From Verrucomicrobiota bacterium (GTDB lineage: Bacteria > Verrucomicrobiota > Verrucomicrobiia > Limisphaerales > JADJPG01), in NCBI GenBank assembly GCA_016713365.1, contig JADJPG010000045.1, forward strand, positions 1 through 64,000: a stretch of DNA of 64,000 nucleotides, read 5' to 3'. The position numbers and the translations under genes were made by a program. Under the pieces are notes generated by a model, which was given only the letters and a program-made list of their open reading frames with translations, was not told where the DNA came from and made no database searches. Positions 1 to 10,730 of the stretch are shown piece after piece. Position 1 is the stretch's first letter; every line of letters starts with the position of its first letter.

Positions 1-1200
1 GAGGAACTCCTTGTAATGCGTGACTTCAAAGGGCAGCCCGACCTTGTGGCACGTCGAGCAGTATTCCTCTGTCTTCATGAACGGCTTGAGGAAGGTCTTT
101 TTGTGGAAGTCCGGCTTGGCCTTCACGAGCTGGTTGTTGATCCACTGGAGCGCCTTGTTCGTGCTGTAAGCGAACGGGTAATGAATCGGCTCGTCGATGG
201 TGTAGGCGGCGTTGCCGGTGGTGTCGTTGATGTGCGTGATGGCGTGGCAGGCAGTGCAGGTGATGCCGGCCTTCGCCGTGGGATGGTTGTGGATGTCGTA
301 GTTCGGATCGTCGAAGGCTCCGCTGAAGAACGGCACCACGTCGTGACACCCGGCGCACCAGCGCGAGGATTTCACGTGGCCATCGCGTTTGAGCCCGGCC
401 TGACGCGTTTCATTCACGCTGAAGAGGTAGAAGGGATTGTTGAACGAGCTGAAGTGATGCGAGCTGTGGAACCACCCTTTGTAGGCGTCCTCGTGACACT
501 TCATGCAGTAATCATCCATCATCAGCGTCTCGGCCGGGATGAAGTTACCGCTCGCCGTGCGCGCCTTCGACGGGTGGAAATACTTTTCGCCTTCCGCCGA
601 GCCAATCTGGTTCTTCTGCGGATGGGTCGAGTGCAGGACCACGGTGGCGAGCGTCAGCGCCGCGACTGCGCCGCCCCAGCGCAGGCCAATCGCCCACTTG
701 ATGCGCGGCCCGGCCAGTCGGTGAATGATGTAGAGCCACACGGCGAGAACCGGCGTGATGACATGCGCCCAGTAAAGCGGCTTGCGCAGCACGGGGTTCT
801 TGATGCTGAAGAAGTCGAACCGCATCAGCGCCACGCCGGTGAAGAGCAACACCAGCGCAACGAAGAACAGCAGGTAACCCACCCGCACGGCGCGGCGATT
901 CGGACGACTGCTGGAGTTCTTCGCGTGGATGATGCCGAAGATGACGACCGGCAACACGAGCAGCAGCCCGAGCACGAGATGCCCGCCGAACATCACCATG
1001 TAGAAATAGTTCTGGTAGGTCGTGTTCGGATCGCCTTGAAGCCATTCGAGGAAAGTGATCGCGCCGAGGTAAACCGAGTTCGCGCTCAGGATGGCGAACA
1101 GGCCGAAGATGAAATAAAGCACCCAGCGCAGTTTCGGTCCGACGGCGCGGACATATTTCTTACGCTGCGGTTGTTCTGGCGAATCGGATTCTGTGCTCAT
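1..1200 (-). CDS. Membrane-anchored multiheme cytochrome c (3' end outside window)
   Basis: The minus-strand frame is open from an ATG at 1200 to the window edge (400 codons, no stop), so the C-terminus is missing. The N-terminal ~200 residues hold about five hydrophobic helices, beginning with WVLYFIFGLFAIL around residue 30. After these come four CxxCH heme sites: CMKCH (residue ~232), CAGCH (~282), CTACH (~315) and CSTCH (~381). This is what a quinol- or periplasm-linked electron-transfer protein looks like: a cytochrome b-like membrane part followed by a periplasmic heme domain. More hemes may follow beyond the edge. I infer a respiratory or extracellular electron-transfer role; the redox partner is unknown. 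A long plus-strand frame over the same bases is only its antisense shadow. Confidence 0.85.
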   Translation of the reverse strand, partial: MSTESDSPEQPQRKKYVRAVGPKLRWVLYFIFGLFAILSANSVYLGAITFLEWLQGDPNTTYQNYFYMVMFGGHLVLGLLLVLPVVIFGIIHAKNSSSRPNRRAVRVGYLLFFVALVLLFTGVALMRFDFFSIKNPVLRKPLYWAHVITPVLAVWLYIIHRLAGPRIKWAIGLRWGGAVAALTLATVVLHSTHPQKNQIGSAEGEKYFHPSKARTASGNFIPAETLMMDDYCMKCHEDAYKGWFHSSHHFSSFNNPFYLFSVNETRQAGLKRDGHVKSSRWCAGCHDVVPFFSGAFDDPNYDIHNHPTAKAGITCTACHAITHINDTTGNAAYTIDEPIHYPFAYSTNKALQWINNQLVKAKPDFHKKTFLKPFMKTEEYCSTCHKVGLPFEVTHYKEFL

Positions 1201-1352
1201 ACGTCGGCGCAAGGAGGCCCGAGGCTTTATCGGATAGTCTGGTTAATCGATAACCCTACTCTTGGTTCCGCCCGGGATCCGAGCCCACCGGGGCACAGAG
1301 GCTGTCCATTGGGGTGAAGTGCTGGTTTCGAGGGGTGAAATGCTTTGCTGTG

Positions 1353-1442
1353 TCCGCTAAATACGCGAAATGACGCGAAGGGGGCGTAGTTCGCACCCGC
1401 TTGGCCATTTCAATCTTCGCGCTCTTTAGCGTCCTTGGCGGA
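1353..1442. repeat. Palindromic dispersed repeat, family C copy 1
   Basis: The arms 1353–1379 and 1416–1442 are imperfect inverted repeats built on ACGCGAAATGACGCGAA. A second copy with the same arms lies at 33155–33264. This copy starts 3 bp past the hisS stop codon, so it could also act as a transcript-end hairpin. Confidence 0.75.
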
Positions 1443-1445
1443 TCC

Positions 1446-2693
1446 TCAAATGGCGCCCACCGCCTCCGCCAAGCCCAGCACTCTTTCCTCGCGCGTCTTC
1501 AGGTTCTTCACCTTGACCTGGAACGCGCCGTCCGCCGTCCGTTCAAGACGCGCGGTGTTGGCCGCGTTCAACTCCATCGCGCGCTTGAACTGCTTGTCCG
1601 GTTTGAGTGGCGTGAAGGAATACTCCACCACCTTGCCCGCAGAACGCAGTTCGGTGATGAGCTTGAGCGAGTCGGCGCGCAATGCTTCGTCCTCGATCAG
1701 GCAGAAGACATCCACGCCGGCGTCGAACTTCGGCAACAGCCCGCGCGCCTTCAGCAGCTCCAGCAACACCACGTCGCCCATGCCGAAGCCGAGCGCGGGC
1801 AGATCCACTTTGCCGCCGCTCATCAGCTTCACGAGATTGTCGTAGCGACCGCCACCCGCGATGGCGCGGAACTCGCCCTTCTTGTCGAACGCCTCGAAGA
1901 CCACGCCCGTGTAATAGGCCAGCCCGCGAATCACATTGTAATCGATCTTCACGAAGCCGCCGAGGCCGCGCGCCGCGAGGTTATCCAGCACGCGCTGAAG
2001 TTCCGGCGTTGGCTGGCTGGCGGTGATGAAGCCCGTCACGTCGTCGTAGTTGAAGCCGAGCTTGTCGAGCTTCGTGCGGCTCACGGTCGGGTCTTCGCGC
2101 TCCAGCTTGTCGATGATTTGGTAGAAGTCATACGACTTCGCCGGGTCCGAGCAGCGCTGCGCGAAGAACTGCTGCCACGCCTGACGGCTGCTCAGGCGGA
2201 TGACGAAATCGTCCTCGGTCAGTTTGAGCGCGCGCAACGAATCGATGAGCAGCGCGATGATCTCCGCGTCCGCCGCCGGATCGTTCTCGCCGATGATGTC
2301 CGCGTTGAACTGGAAGTGCTCGCGCAGGCGGCCCTTCTGCTGGCGTTCGTAGCGGAAGAGCTGCGGGATGGCGAACCACTTGATGGGCTTCTTGTAGGCG
2401 CGCTCGTGCGCCGCGACCATGCGCGCCAGCGTGGGCGTCATCTCCGGGCGGAGCGAAATGCTGCGCTCGCCCTTGTCCACGAAGTTGTAGAGCTGGCCGA
2501 CGATTTCGTCGCCGCTCTTGGTGGTGAAGAGTTCGAGCGGTTCGAGCGGCGGGCCGTCGTATTCGCGGAAGCCGTAGCGCCGCGCGGTGCTGCGCCAGGC
2601 GTTGAAGATGTAGTTGCGGGCGTCGGCGCTCCAGACATCGGTGTTCGGGAGCGGCTCGGGATAAAAGTCACGAAAGCCAGGTAATCGGTCCAT
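1446..2693 (-). CDS. hisS: Histidyl-tRNA synthetase
   Basis: The 415-residue protein is a class II aminoacyl-tRNA synthetase that charges tRNA-His with histidine in the cytoplasm. It starts MDRLPGFRDFYPEP. It shows class II motif 2 (FRYERQQKGRLREHFQF, ~residues 113–129), the histidine-specific signature RGLAYYTGVVFEAF (~258) and the glycine-rich GGGRYDN of motif 3 (~280). A C-terminal anticodon-binding domain follows (from ~325), ending in a variant helix region rich in K and R. The length is normal for bacterial HisRS. The gene stands alone, reading out of a short spacer after the hypothetical gene at 2742. The palindromic repeat immediately 3' is the only candidate transcript end. Confidence 0.96.
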   Translation of the reverse strand: MDRLPGFRDFYPEPLPNTDVWSADARNYIFNAWRSTARRYGFREYDGPPLEPLELFTTKSGDEIVGQLYNFVDKGERSISLRPEMTPTLARMVAAHERAYKKPIKWFAIPQLFRYERQQKGRLREHFQFNADIIGENDPAADAEIIALLIDSLRALKLTEDDFVIRLSSRQAWQQFFAQRCSDPAKSYDFYQIIDKLEREDPTVSRTKLDKLGFNYDDVTGFITASQPTPELQRVLDNLAARGLGGFVKIDYNVIRGLAYYTGVVFEAFDKKGEFRAIAGGGRYDNLVKLMSGGKVDLPALGFGMGDVVLLELLKARGLLPKFDAGVDVFCLIEDEALRADSLKLITELRSAGKVVEYSFTPLKPDKQFKRAMELNAANTARLERTADGAFQVKVKNLKTREERVLGLAEAVGAI

Positions 2694-2741
2694 TTTACGT
2701 TCTTGGAAATGCTGCCAGAGCCGTAGGGTTATGCAGATCGT

Positions 2742-3317
2742 CTAGCAAGGTGTCCACAACATCTTCAACCTTCTCTCATCACGGGCATCAAAACTTGCCG
2801 CGAATGGCAATTCATCAGCCGGCACCGGCGATGGCGACCGGAAGTGGTAAGTAAATCTTGGCACGCTCAAACAATGCCCGATCTTCACCCAACTCTTGCC
2901 GTCTGACGTCCAGACCTTCGAGTCATAGAGGTCAATTGCCGATGACTTCAATCCGCGCTGGTCAACAATGAATTTCACGATGCCGCCAAACGAGGTGCAA
3001 CCAGGAGCCAATTGAAGTGGTTCTGGAAGCGTGACCACAATGCCATCATCGGCATGGGCAATCGCGGCATCTCTACTTGTTGCCCGCCGAAAGGCCGCGG
3101 GGGTGGGTGCCCAAATCACCTCAGTAACAAACATTCCTTCTTCGGTGAAATCCTCGTCTCGCCATTGAAACGAGGCCCAGACGTAAACAGTCGGATGAAC
3201 CTGATAGTAGGCGTCAAACAGATGACGCGGTTCTGAGCATAGTTCGTTCAGCTTGGGCATTCCCCGTAGTTGAACAATACGCGCCCAATCGAAATCATCT
3301 TCGTAACTTCTAATCAT
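2742..3317 (-). CDS. Hypothetical protein
   Basis: This 191-residue protein is not recognised. It has no signal peptide or membrane segment. The sequence is rich in aromatic and charged residues, with a run of W/Y/F residues such as VYVWASFQWRDEDF near residue 45. The frame could begin at a TTG at 3329, but that codon lies in the T-tract of the terminator of the upstream HU gene, so the ATG at 3317 (MIRSYEDD) is preferred. Base composition is visibly less GC-rich than hisS and the HU gene, suggesting recent acquisition. It may be an immunity- or SMI1-like accessory protein, but nothing in the sequence proves this. Confidence 0.6.
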   Translation of the reverse strand: MIRSYEDDFDWARIVQLRGMPKLNELCSEPRHLFDAYYQVHPTVYVWASFQWRDEDFTEEGMFVTEVIWAPTPAAFRRATSRDAAIAHADDGIVVTLPEPLQLAPGCTSFGGIVKFIVDQRGLKSSAIDLYDSKVWTSDGKSWVKIGHCLSVPRFTYHFRSPSPVPADELPFAASFDARDERRLKMLWTPC

Positions 3318-3323
3318 TCTCAA

Positions 3324-3359
3324 AAACAAAAAAGGCGCTCCCCGCCAGCAGGAAGCGCC
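3324..3359 (-). terminator. Rho-independent terminator of the HU/IHF gene
   Basis: On the minus strand the stem GGCGCTTCC / GGGAGCGCC (one G-T wobble) with a 7–8 nt loop is followed by TTTTTTG. It lies about 30 nt after the HU/IHF stop and just before the next gene's ATG. Confidence 0.85.
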
Positions 3360-3388
3360 CTGAAATCAATCCGTCCGGCGGAGGCGGC

Positions 3389-3745
3389 TCAGTGATCCGC
3401 TTCGGGGCCCTTGGCTTTTTCCTCGGCGGCCTGGGCTTTGAGCGCGGCTTCCACCTGCTCGGGCGTGAGCTTGATTACCGTCTCGCGCATTTCCTTGCCG
3501 GGCTTGAACTTCACCACGGCGCGCTGCGGGATCGGCACGTCCGTCTCCGGCGCATTGGGATTGCGGCCCACGCGGGCCTTGCGCACCTTCACTTCGAACA
3601 CGCCGAAGTTGCGCAGCTCCACCTTCTTGCCCGTAGCGAGGGCGGCGGAGATGTAGTCGAGGGTTTTTTGGATGACATCCAGCACTTGTTGCTGGACGAG
3701 ACCGGTTTCATTGCTGATCCGGATTACGAGGTCGCGCTTGGTCAT
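3389..3745 (-). CDS. HU/IHF-family DNA-binding protein
   Basis: The 118-residue nucleoid protein starts MTKRDLVIRI. It has the family's N-terminal helical dimerisation region (1–45), the beta-sheet with LRNFGVFEVK (~44–53), the DNA-binding arm signature GRNPNAPETDVPIP (~60–73) and VVKFKPGKEMRE (~77–88). Residues ~95–118 form an extra charged, lysine- and alanine-rich tail beyond the usual ~95 residues. It should bend or compact DNA as a dimer. The family cannot be narrowed to HU, IHF-alpha or IHF-beta from sequence alone. It is transcribed from its own promoter (3797–3825) and ends in a strong hairpin. Confidence 0.93.
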   Translation of the reverse strand: MTKRDLVIRISNETGLVQQQVLDVIQKTLDYISAALATGKKVELRNFGVFEVKVRKARVGRNPNAPETDVPIPQRAVVKFKPGKEMRETVIKLTPEQVEAALKAQAAEEKAKGPEADH

Positions 3746-3796
3746 AAAGAGAGTGGCAATCGTTTATCCCGCCGAACTTCTTAACCAACATCGGAC

Positions 3797-3825
3797 GGTA
3801 TATGCCTCTGCCTGAATGCGGTCAA
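3797..3825 (-). promoter_or_regulatory. Sigma70-type promoter of the HU/IHF gene
   Basis: On the minus strand there is a −35 box TTGACC (3820–3825), a 17-bp spacer and a −10 box TATACC (3797–3802). The −10 box lies about 50 bp upstream of the HU/IHF ATG. Spacing and both hexamers are close to consensus, which is uncommon in this GC-rich window. Confidence 0.7.
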
Positions 3826-3867
3826 GCCCGTAATCGGCAACGATTTCCGACGCAACCATGGTTCCGC

Positions 3868-5079
3868 TCATGGAGTTGGCGCGGTGACGGCGCGGTAGAA
3901 CAGGTGGCCGTTTGCGGGAGGATTGGTCCACGAGATCGTTCCGGTGGAGTGCGTGAAGGTCCAGAGATTTGTCCAGTTGTGGAGGTCGGCTGAGCCTTGG
4001 ACGGTGTAGGACAATCCGTTGGGTCCAGTGAAGGTCAGCTGAGAACTTCCACCAGCGAGCGCGGCGCATTGGAGCTGGCCCATGCGGAACTCGAGCACCG
4101 AGCGGCCGAGGATGACGAGTAACTTGCCGTTGTCCCAGCGGACGCGGCCCTGACCGGAGTTAACCCAAACGGGTTGCTGCACGCCGGGCAGGCTGACGTA
4201 GCGGGCGTTGTTGTAGATGAATGTAACCTCGCCGTGGGGCCCGACGGATTCCAGCGTGCTTGAGGTGTTGAAGAAGGTGCGTTGCTGTTGTGTGCCGGAC
4301 GGGGAACGGGTCCAGACTTGGGATTGGCCGCTGGTGCCGGGTTTGGTGTAGGCGGCCCAGCCACTGCTTAATAGGCACGCGGGCCCGATATATGATGGCC
4401 AGAGCGCCAGTGTCTCCTCTCCGTCAGCGGTGATGATCTGCAAGTTGATACCGAATGGAGTCGAAACCCTTCCCAGATACGCAACATTGCTCCCGTCGGT
4501 GACGACGCTGCTCTGGTTATCCATTCCGCCGCCTTGAGCTAAAACAGTGGTGGTTCGATTCACAAAAGGATCTGCAGGATTGGCCGGCCGGCTACGAAAG
4601 ACTGAGTTCGAAGAAGAGTAAACCAAATCCTGATTTGGCCCCAAATCCGCAGTAAACACGGATTCGACAGGAATCTCCAGAAAACGGTCCGGGGCGATCA
4701 CGTCTTGAAGAACCAACAACGAGTTTGTGGCCGTAAGGCGGTATCCAAATGTCGTGCTTCCTTCTACTTTAGGGGTAAGCGAGACCGGCGAAAGCCTTCG
4801 GGATAGGTGGCTCACGTTTGTCTCAGCCCAACCCAGAAGCAGCGGAGTGCCTTGTTGTGCCAAAATGTTTGTTGTCCAAAGCAATGCGCCATTCGGTACT
4901 AGCTCCCCAGACGCGATGAAGACAGGGTTGAAAAACGGATCAATCGGACCGTCAATGAAGTCACCGAGCAGGGAGCGGCTTGAGATTTCCTGACCGCTCT
5001 TGCGATCCAAGATTCGAGGTTCAGGCCTACTGAAAGCAGGAATCACGTTCGGCCCAAGAATGCTGTCCTGAAAGCGCAT
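3868..5079 (-). pseudogene. C-terminal fragment of a broken secreted protein
   Basis: The 403-codon frame has no signal peptide of its own (MRFQDSILGPN). It continues the sense of two upstream fragments (5312–5782 and 5043–5291) in a different frame. Most of it is repetitive beta-strand sequence of the kind seen in propeller-like exoproteins. The end (~345–403) carries the short C-terminal domain common in verrucomicrobial secreted proteins: LSYTVQGSADLHNW, then LFYRAVTAP. The giant CotH protein at 41618 ends in the same pattern. I read the three fragments as one exported protein of about 640 residues broken by two frame changes. Function unknown. Confidence 0.65.
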
Positions 5080-5291
5080 AACAGTCGGTCGTAATCGAAA
5101 TCAAGAAGAGTTCCCGGAGCGACGATGGTCTGCGTAAGATTTGAGCTTGGCTCGGCAATAACCTTACGGCTCGTTATCAACCTTCTGTCCCGGACGGCAT
5201 CGTTCGCTTCGATGATAACGTGATGTTCCCCGGCTGGAGCATTCACCGTAAAAAATTCATGAACCCGGTTCGTTGCAACAATCCTTGGCAC
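5043..5291 (-). pseudogene. Middle fragment of the broken secreted protein
   Basis: The frame is open from about 5366, reading VSAEATDDGGNTVITVSFQG, to a stop at 5043. It overlaps the ATG of the downstream fragment. It completes an Ig-like domain begun in the upstream fragment (…NGTVVNRKV) and starts another (APAGEHHVIIEANDAV). The formal ATG/GTG starts in this frame are unlikely to be used. Confidence 0.5.
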
Positions 5292-5311
5292 CCCCTGAAA
5301 ACTAACGGTTA

Positions 5312-5782
5312 TTACCGTGTTGCCACCGTCATCCGTCGCCTCCGCAGAGACAAAACCTTCCTATTTACCACCGTGCCATTGATCGGCTCACGCACCATTA
5401 GAGTTGGCGGATTGTCTACGATGAAGGTCCGCATTGCCTGCGCGGTGCCGCCGAAAAGATCCCGCGCATTGACCACGAGCGTGTGGGAGCCGAACGGGAT
5501 TCCAGCCAGCGGAACGGAATTGGTCCAGGCATTGAGCGGTTGCGAATACTTCAGGCTGACTTGTTGCCCCTCGACCTCGGCGGTCACGGTGGAAATCTCG
5601 ATGACGGACGAAACGGAGGCGCGAACCTGCAGACTGCCCGAAGCGGTGGCGTTCAAGGCCGGCTCGACAATGTTCACCTGCATCTGGGCCTGCATGGCTG
5701 TTGCCGAGATCAGCATGGCCCCGCAGACGGCGAGCAACGAACTGGATGATCCGATCCGATGGTTGAAGTTGATTCTCCACAT
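5312..5782 (-). pseudogene. N-terminal fragment of the broken secreted protein (signal peptide, Ig-like domain)
   Basis: The ATG at 5782 is preceded by AGGGAGAAACACGCC, a good ribosome-binding site, and is better than the in-frame start at 5821. The product begins MWRINFNHRIG with a signal peptide that ends near MQAQ, followed by an Ig-like domain of the bacterial exoprotein type (VNIVEPALNATASGSLQVRA). The frame ends in a basic tail (SLRRRRMTVATR) because one base appears to be missing in the A4/T4 run at about 5352–5355. Adding one T restores VFVSAEATDDGG and joins it to the next fragment. Confidence 0.65.
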
Positions 5783-6051
5783 GGCGTGTTTCTCCCTTTG
5801 CTTGATTGGTTCTTGGAACAAGAAAACTCATCTCACATTCCCTCCAAAGTCGCAAGCCTGTGATTTGCCGCAGGATGATGGAGCGCCTCAGACGCCCGCG
5901 CCTCCTCGTGCCTTGCACCTCGTCGCAGTTCTCCCGCGCGCTCCCTCTTGCGGGGTGGTTGATTTGTAAATTCTGACTTCCAGCGTCGCCTCCCGGTGTT
6001 TCTCGCGGTTGAGTCCTTGTTTCGGCCACGGGTCTGCACTATAAGCAGTGA

Positions 6052-8100
6052 ATGAACGCTCCGGCATCATACGCGCGCAACGGACTTTGGCTGCTGCGGG
6101 TATTTGCCGTCGCCGCCGCCCTCGTTGGAATCACGGTCTCCCCGACTCGACTCTCCGCTGCGGAACTCACCGAAGCGTGGCCGTTGTTCATCAAGGGCGA
6201 TTTCAAGAAGTACATTCAACAGTGTGAGACGGCGATCAAGGATGGCGAGACCGAGGACGACTGGCGCGTGCTGCTCGCGCAATCCTTGATGTCGATCGGC
6301 AGCTACTCAAACGCCTTTTCCGTCGTCAGCACGAACCTCGAGAAGTTCCCGTGGAGCGTGAAGCTCCGGCTGGTCGGCCACGAGGTCTACCGTCGCAACG
6401 GCAAGGGTGAGGAAGCGGCCGCGTTGCTGGAGGAGATCAATCGTCTCGGCGGTTACCGCATGTGGGCGTATCAGGACGCCGCGAATCTCGTCACCATGGG
6501 CAAGGCCGCGTTGATTCTGGGTCTCGATCCGCGTGCGGTGCTGGAACGCTTCTTCGATCTCGCGAAGCGCCGCAGCCCGGATCATCGCGAGCCGTATCTC
6601 GCCAGCGGCCAGCTCGCGCTCGACAAGAATGATTTCGATCTCGCGGCGAAGGCGTTCAATGAGGGGCTGAAAAAGTTCCCGAAGGATCCTGAGTTCCATT
6701 TCGGTCTGGCCCAAGCCTACGCCGGGAGTGATCGGCGGTTGATGATTCTCTCGCTCGAAGCCGCGATGTCGCTGAATCCGAATCATGTCGGCAGTCATCT
6801 GTTGCTGGCGGATCACATGATCGACGGCGAGGAATACAAGGAAGCCGCGGACGCTGTTGCGAAGGTCCTCGAAGTGAATCCGCATCATCCCGAGGCATGG
6901 GCTTACCGAGCGGTGATGGCGCACTTGAAGAACGATCTCGCCGCCGAAGCGAAGGCCCGCGAAGCGGCGCTCAGCACATGGGCGACGAATCCCGAAGTGG
7001 ACTACCTCATCGGCAAGAAGCTCTCGCAGAAGTATCGCTTCGCCGAGGGCGCGGCGTATCAGCGGCGCGCATTGAAGTTCGACGCGAAGTTTCTCCCGGC
7101 CAAGCAGCAGCTCGCGCAGGATATACTCCGCCTCGGCGAGGAAGAGGAAGGCTGGCGGCTGGCCGACGAGGTGCATCAGACCGATGCTTACGACGTCACC
7201 GCGTTTAACCTCACCACGCTGCAGGAGAACATGGCCAAGTTCGTCACGCTGACGAACGCGGATTTCATCCTCCGCATGTCGGCGCATGAAGCTTCCATCT
7301 ACGGCGAACGCGCGCTGGCGCTGCTCACGCGCGCGAAGACGAACCTCTGCGCGAAATACGGCATGGAGTTGAAGCAGCCGACCATCGTGGAGATTTTCCC
7401 GAACCAGAAAGATTTCGGCGTGCGCACGTTCGGCATGCCGGGCAATCCCGGTTACCTCGGCGTCTGCTTCGGCGCGGTGATCACGGCGAACAGCCCGGCA
7501 TCGGCAGGCGGACATCCTTCGAACTGGGAAGCCGTGCTCTGGCACGAGTTCTGTCACGTCGTGACGCTGCAGTTCACGAAGAACAAGATGCCGCGCTGGT
7601 TGAGCGAAGGCATTTCGGTTTACGAAGAGCTGCAGGAGAATCCCGTCTGGGGCCAGGCAATGACGCCGCGGTATCGCGAGATGATTCTCGGCAAGGACTT
7701 CACGCCGCTCGGCCAGCTCAGCGCCGCGTTCCTCGCGCCAAAGACAGAGATGCACCTCCAGTTCGCCTACTTTGAATCGTATCTGGCGGTGGAGTTCCTC
7801 GTGAAGAAGTTCGGCATCGAGTCGCTCCGGAAAATTCTTCACGACCTCGGCGAGGGCACGGAGATCAACACCGCCATCGCAAAGCACACCGCGCCACTCG
7901 ACGAAGTGGAAAAGGAGTTCGAGACCTTCGCCAAGACTCGCGCCGAGCAGCTCGCGCCGGAGCTGGTCTTCGACAAGCCGGAGCGCGACGAGGACGAGGA
8001 TGGCGTCGCTTCCAAAACTTCTACGTGCTCACGCGCGTGGCGAAGAAGCTTCTCACGCAAAAGAAGTATCAGGAGGCGAAGGCGCCGCTGGAGAAGTTGA
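6052..8100 (+). pseudogene. TPR-repeat protein with gluzincin (peptidase MA-like) domain, main part before a frameshift
   Basis: The frame gives 682 residues, but the last ~35 (from about SKTSTCSRAWRR) are out-of-frame sequence. It has a signal peptide or N-terminal anchor (1–37, …RLSAAE) and TPR-type helical repeats (~40–400). A zinc-peptidase domain follows, with HEFCH at 498–502 and a likely third ligand E519 in WLSEGISVYEE. This is the pattern of the peptidase MA superfamily. One missing base near 8001 moves the rest of the protein (8025–8621) into another frame; adding one T gives EDWRRFQNFYVLTRV. It heads a cluster with DUF4159, MoxR and DUF58, which suggests an envelope-associated role. 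Substrate unknown. Confidence 0.8.
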
Positions 8101-8621
8101 TGCAGTTCTTCCCGGGGAACACCGGCCCGGACAATTGCTACGCCCTGCTCGCGGCCGCGCATCGCGGATTGAACGAAACGAACGATGAACGCATCGTGCT
8201 GACCACGCTCGCGAGCTTGGAGGCGGACGACATCGACACCTACGCGCGTTTGATGGATCTGAGCGCCGAGAGGAAGGACTGGGGCGCCGTGGCCACGAAC
8301 GCCTTGCGCTATCTCGCCGTGAATCCGCTCGTTGCGCTGCCGTACACGTACCTGGCCGAGGCTTCCGAGAAGTTGAACGACAGCGACACTGCCATCGCGG
8401 CGAGCCGGACACTGCTGAAGCTCGACCCGCCGGATCTTGCCGGCACGCATTTCCGGCTGGCGCGGTTGCTCCACGCCACCGGTCATCCTGCGGCCAAGCG
8501 GCACCTGCTCCAGGCGTTGGAGGAGGCTCCGCGTTTCCGGGAAGCCCACCGGCTGCTGCTGGAGATGACCTCGAAGACCGCGGCGGCATCGCCACCGCCA
8601 GCGCCCTCCGGCAACCCATGA
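8025..8621 (+). pseudogene. C-terminal TPR part of the peptidase, displaced by the frameshift
   Basis: The frame continues the upstream protein as VLTRVAKKLLTQKKYQEAKA and adds about four further TPR-like helix pairs (for example YTYLAEASEKLNDSDTAI). It ends in a Pro/Ala-rich tail. It has no ribosome-binding site or signal peptide, so it is not an independent gene. Its stop overlaps the DUF4159 start as ATGA, consistent with one translationally coupled unit. Confidence 0.75.
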
Positions 8622-9472
8622 GTCGTTCGCGTTTTGCTCTGGCTGCGGGCCTCGTCACAATGCTGGCGGTGGCCTACGGCGTCGCGCAACGCCGTTCGGG
8701 TCTGGACATTCGCACCGCACGCGACATTCCGACCGAGGCGGAAGCGCCGCCGGTTTGGACGAACAACCCGGCTTTCAAAAAGGACACGTTCACCTTCGCG
8801 CGCATTCGTTACAGCGACAATGGCCGCCGGCGCTGGGGTCGCAACAGCGGCGCGGGTGCGTGGTTCATCGATTTTCCCGACGCCGACCTGAATCTCTCGT
8901 GGCGCCTGTCGCAGATGACGTCGCTGAAGGTGGACCCCAACGGCGTCGTGCTCGACATCACCGATCCGAAGCTCTTCGACTATCCGTGGGTTTACATGGT
9001 GGAGCCGGGCGGGCTGGGGCTGCTCGACGAAGAGGTGCCGATTCTCCGCCGTTACCTGCTCAACGGCGGCTTCCTCATGGTGGACGACTTCTGGGGCGAA
9101 CGTGAGTGGGAGAACTTCGCGAGCGAGATCAAACGCGCGCTGCCGGAGTTCGAGATTGTGGACCTGTCACTCGACCATCCGATCTTCCACATCGTTTTTG
9201 ACATCAACGAGACGTTGCAGATTCCGAATGTCGATACCGGCACGCGCAGCCAGTGGAGCGGTATCACATGGGAACGCGAGGACGCCCGGGATGTCCACTA
9301 CCGCGCCATCTTCGACAGCAAGGGCCGCATGATGGTGATGATCTGCCACAACACCGACCTCGGCGATGGTTGGGAACGCGAGGGCGAGAACGAGTATTAC
9401 TTCCGCGAGTTTTCCGAGAAACGCGCGTATCCGCTCGGGATTAACATTGTCTTTTACGCGATGACCCATTGA
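8618..9472 (+). CDS. DUF4159-domain protein
   Basis: The 284-residue protein has one N-terminal hydrophobic segment (~5–23, signal peptide or anchor). The DUF4159 body starts at TFTFARIRYS (~58). Family-typical stretches include LFDYPWVYMVEPGG, RRYLLNGGFLMVDDFWG (~145–161) and a conserved C-terminal YPLGINIVFYAMTH. DUF4159 proteins are usually found with MoxR ATPases, DUF58 proteins and VWA membrane proteins, as here. The fold resembles a glutamine-amidotransferase-like Rossmann domain, but no catalytic function is established. The start overlaps the preceding stop by ATGA. The domain is complete and unbroken. Confidence 0.88.
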   Translation: MSRSRFALAAGLVTMLAVAYGVAQRRSGLDIRTARDIPTEAEAPPVWTNNPAFKKDTFTFARIRYSDNGRRRWGRNSGAGAWFIDFPDADLNLSWRLSQMTSLKVDPNGVVLDITDPKLFDYPWVYMVEPGGLGLLDEEVPILRRYLLNGGFLMVDDFWGEREWENFASEIKRALPEFEIVDLSLDHPIFHIVFDINETLQIPNVDTGTRSQWSGITWEREDARDVHYRAIFDSKGRMMVMICHNTDLGDGWEREGENEYYFREFSEKRAYPLGINIVFYAMTH

Positions 9473-9577
9473 ACTTTCTCCATGCGCAACCTCCCGCCTT
9501 CAATTTACACACGCGCCTGAATCACCCTTTGCACCTGCCGTCCAAGAACCATCTCGAACTCAACTACTGGGAACACT

Positions 9578-10587
<1,010 letters not shown>

Positions 10588-10591
<4 letters not shown>

Positions 10592-10720
10592 CCAATGCTC
10601 AATGTCGCAATGTCCAATGAATGACGAAGGCCCAATGACTCCGAAGGTTGCGCATCGTCACACCATGCTCATTCGTCATTTGCCATTCACTGGTCATTGT
10701 TCATTGGACATTGGTCATTG
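10588..10720. repeat. AATGACCAATG/AATGTCCAATG dispersed repeat, family E copy 1
   Basis: This spacer is made of degenerate direct and inverted copies of AATGTCCAATG and CATTGGTCATTG. It begins within the moxR stop codon and fills the gap to the DUF58 gene. A shorter copy lies at 17727–17762 across the stop codon of the ABC ATPase gene. Confidence 0.8.
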
Positions 10721-10730
10721 AGCCCTTGCC

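Noticed and set aside
16..1317. Long plus-strand open frame over the cytochrome
   Set aside because: It is antisense to a clear multiheme cytochrome with four CxxCH sites. GC-rich DNA leaves long antisense frames; its translation is Arg/Val/Glu-rich with no recognisable domain.
1401..2684. 427-codon plus-strand frame over hisS
   Set aside because: hisS on the minus strand has all class II synthetase motifs; the opposite frame is a composition artefact.
7990..8030. Programmed frameshift in the TPR peptidase gene
   Set aside because: No slippery heptamer followed by a structure is visible, and other genes show similar single-base breaks, so a sequence error or mutation is simpler.
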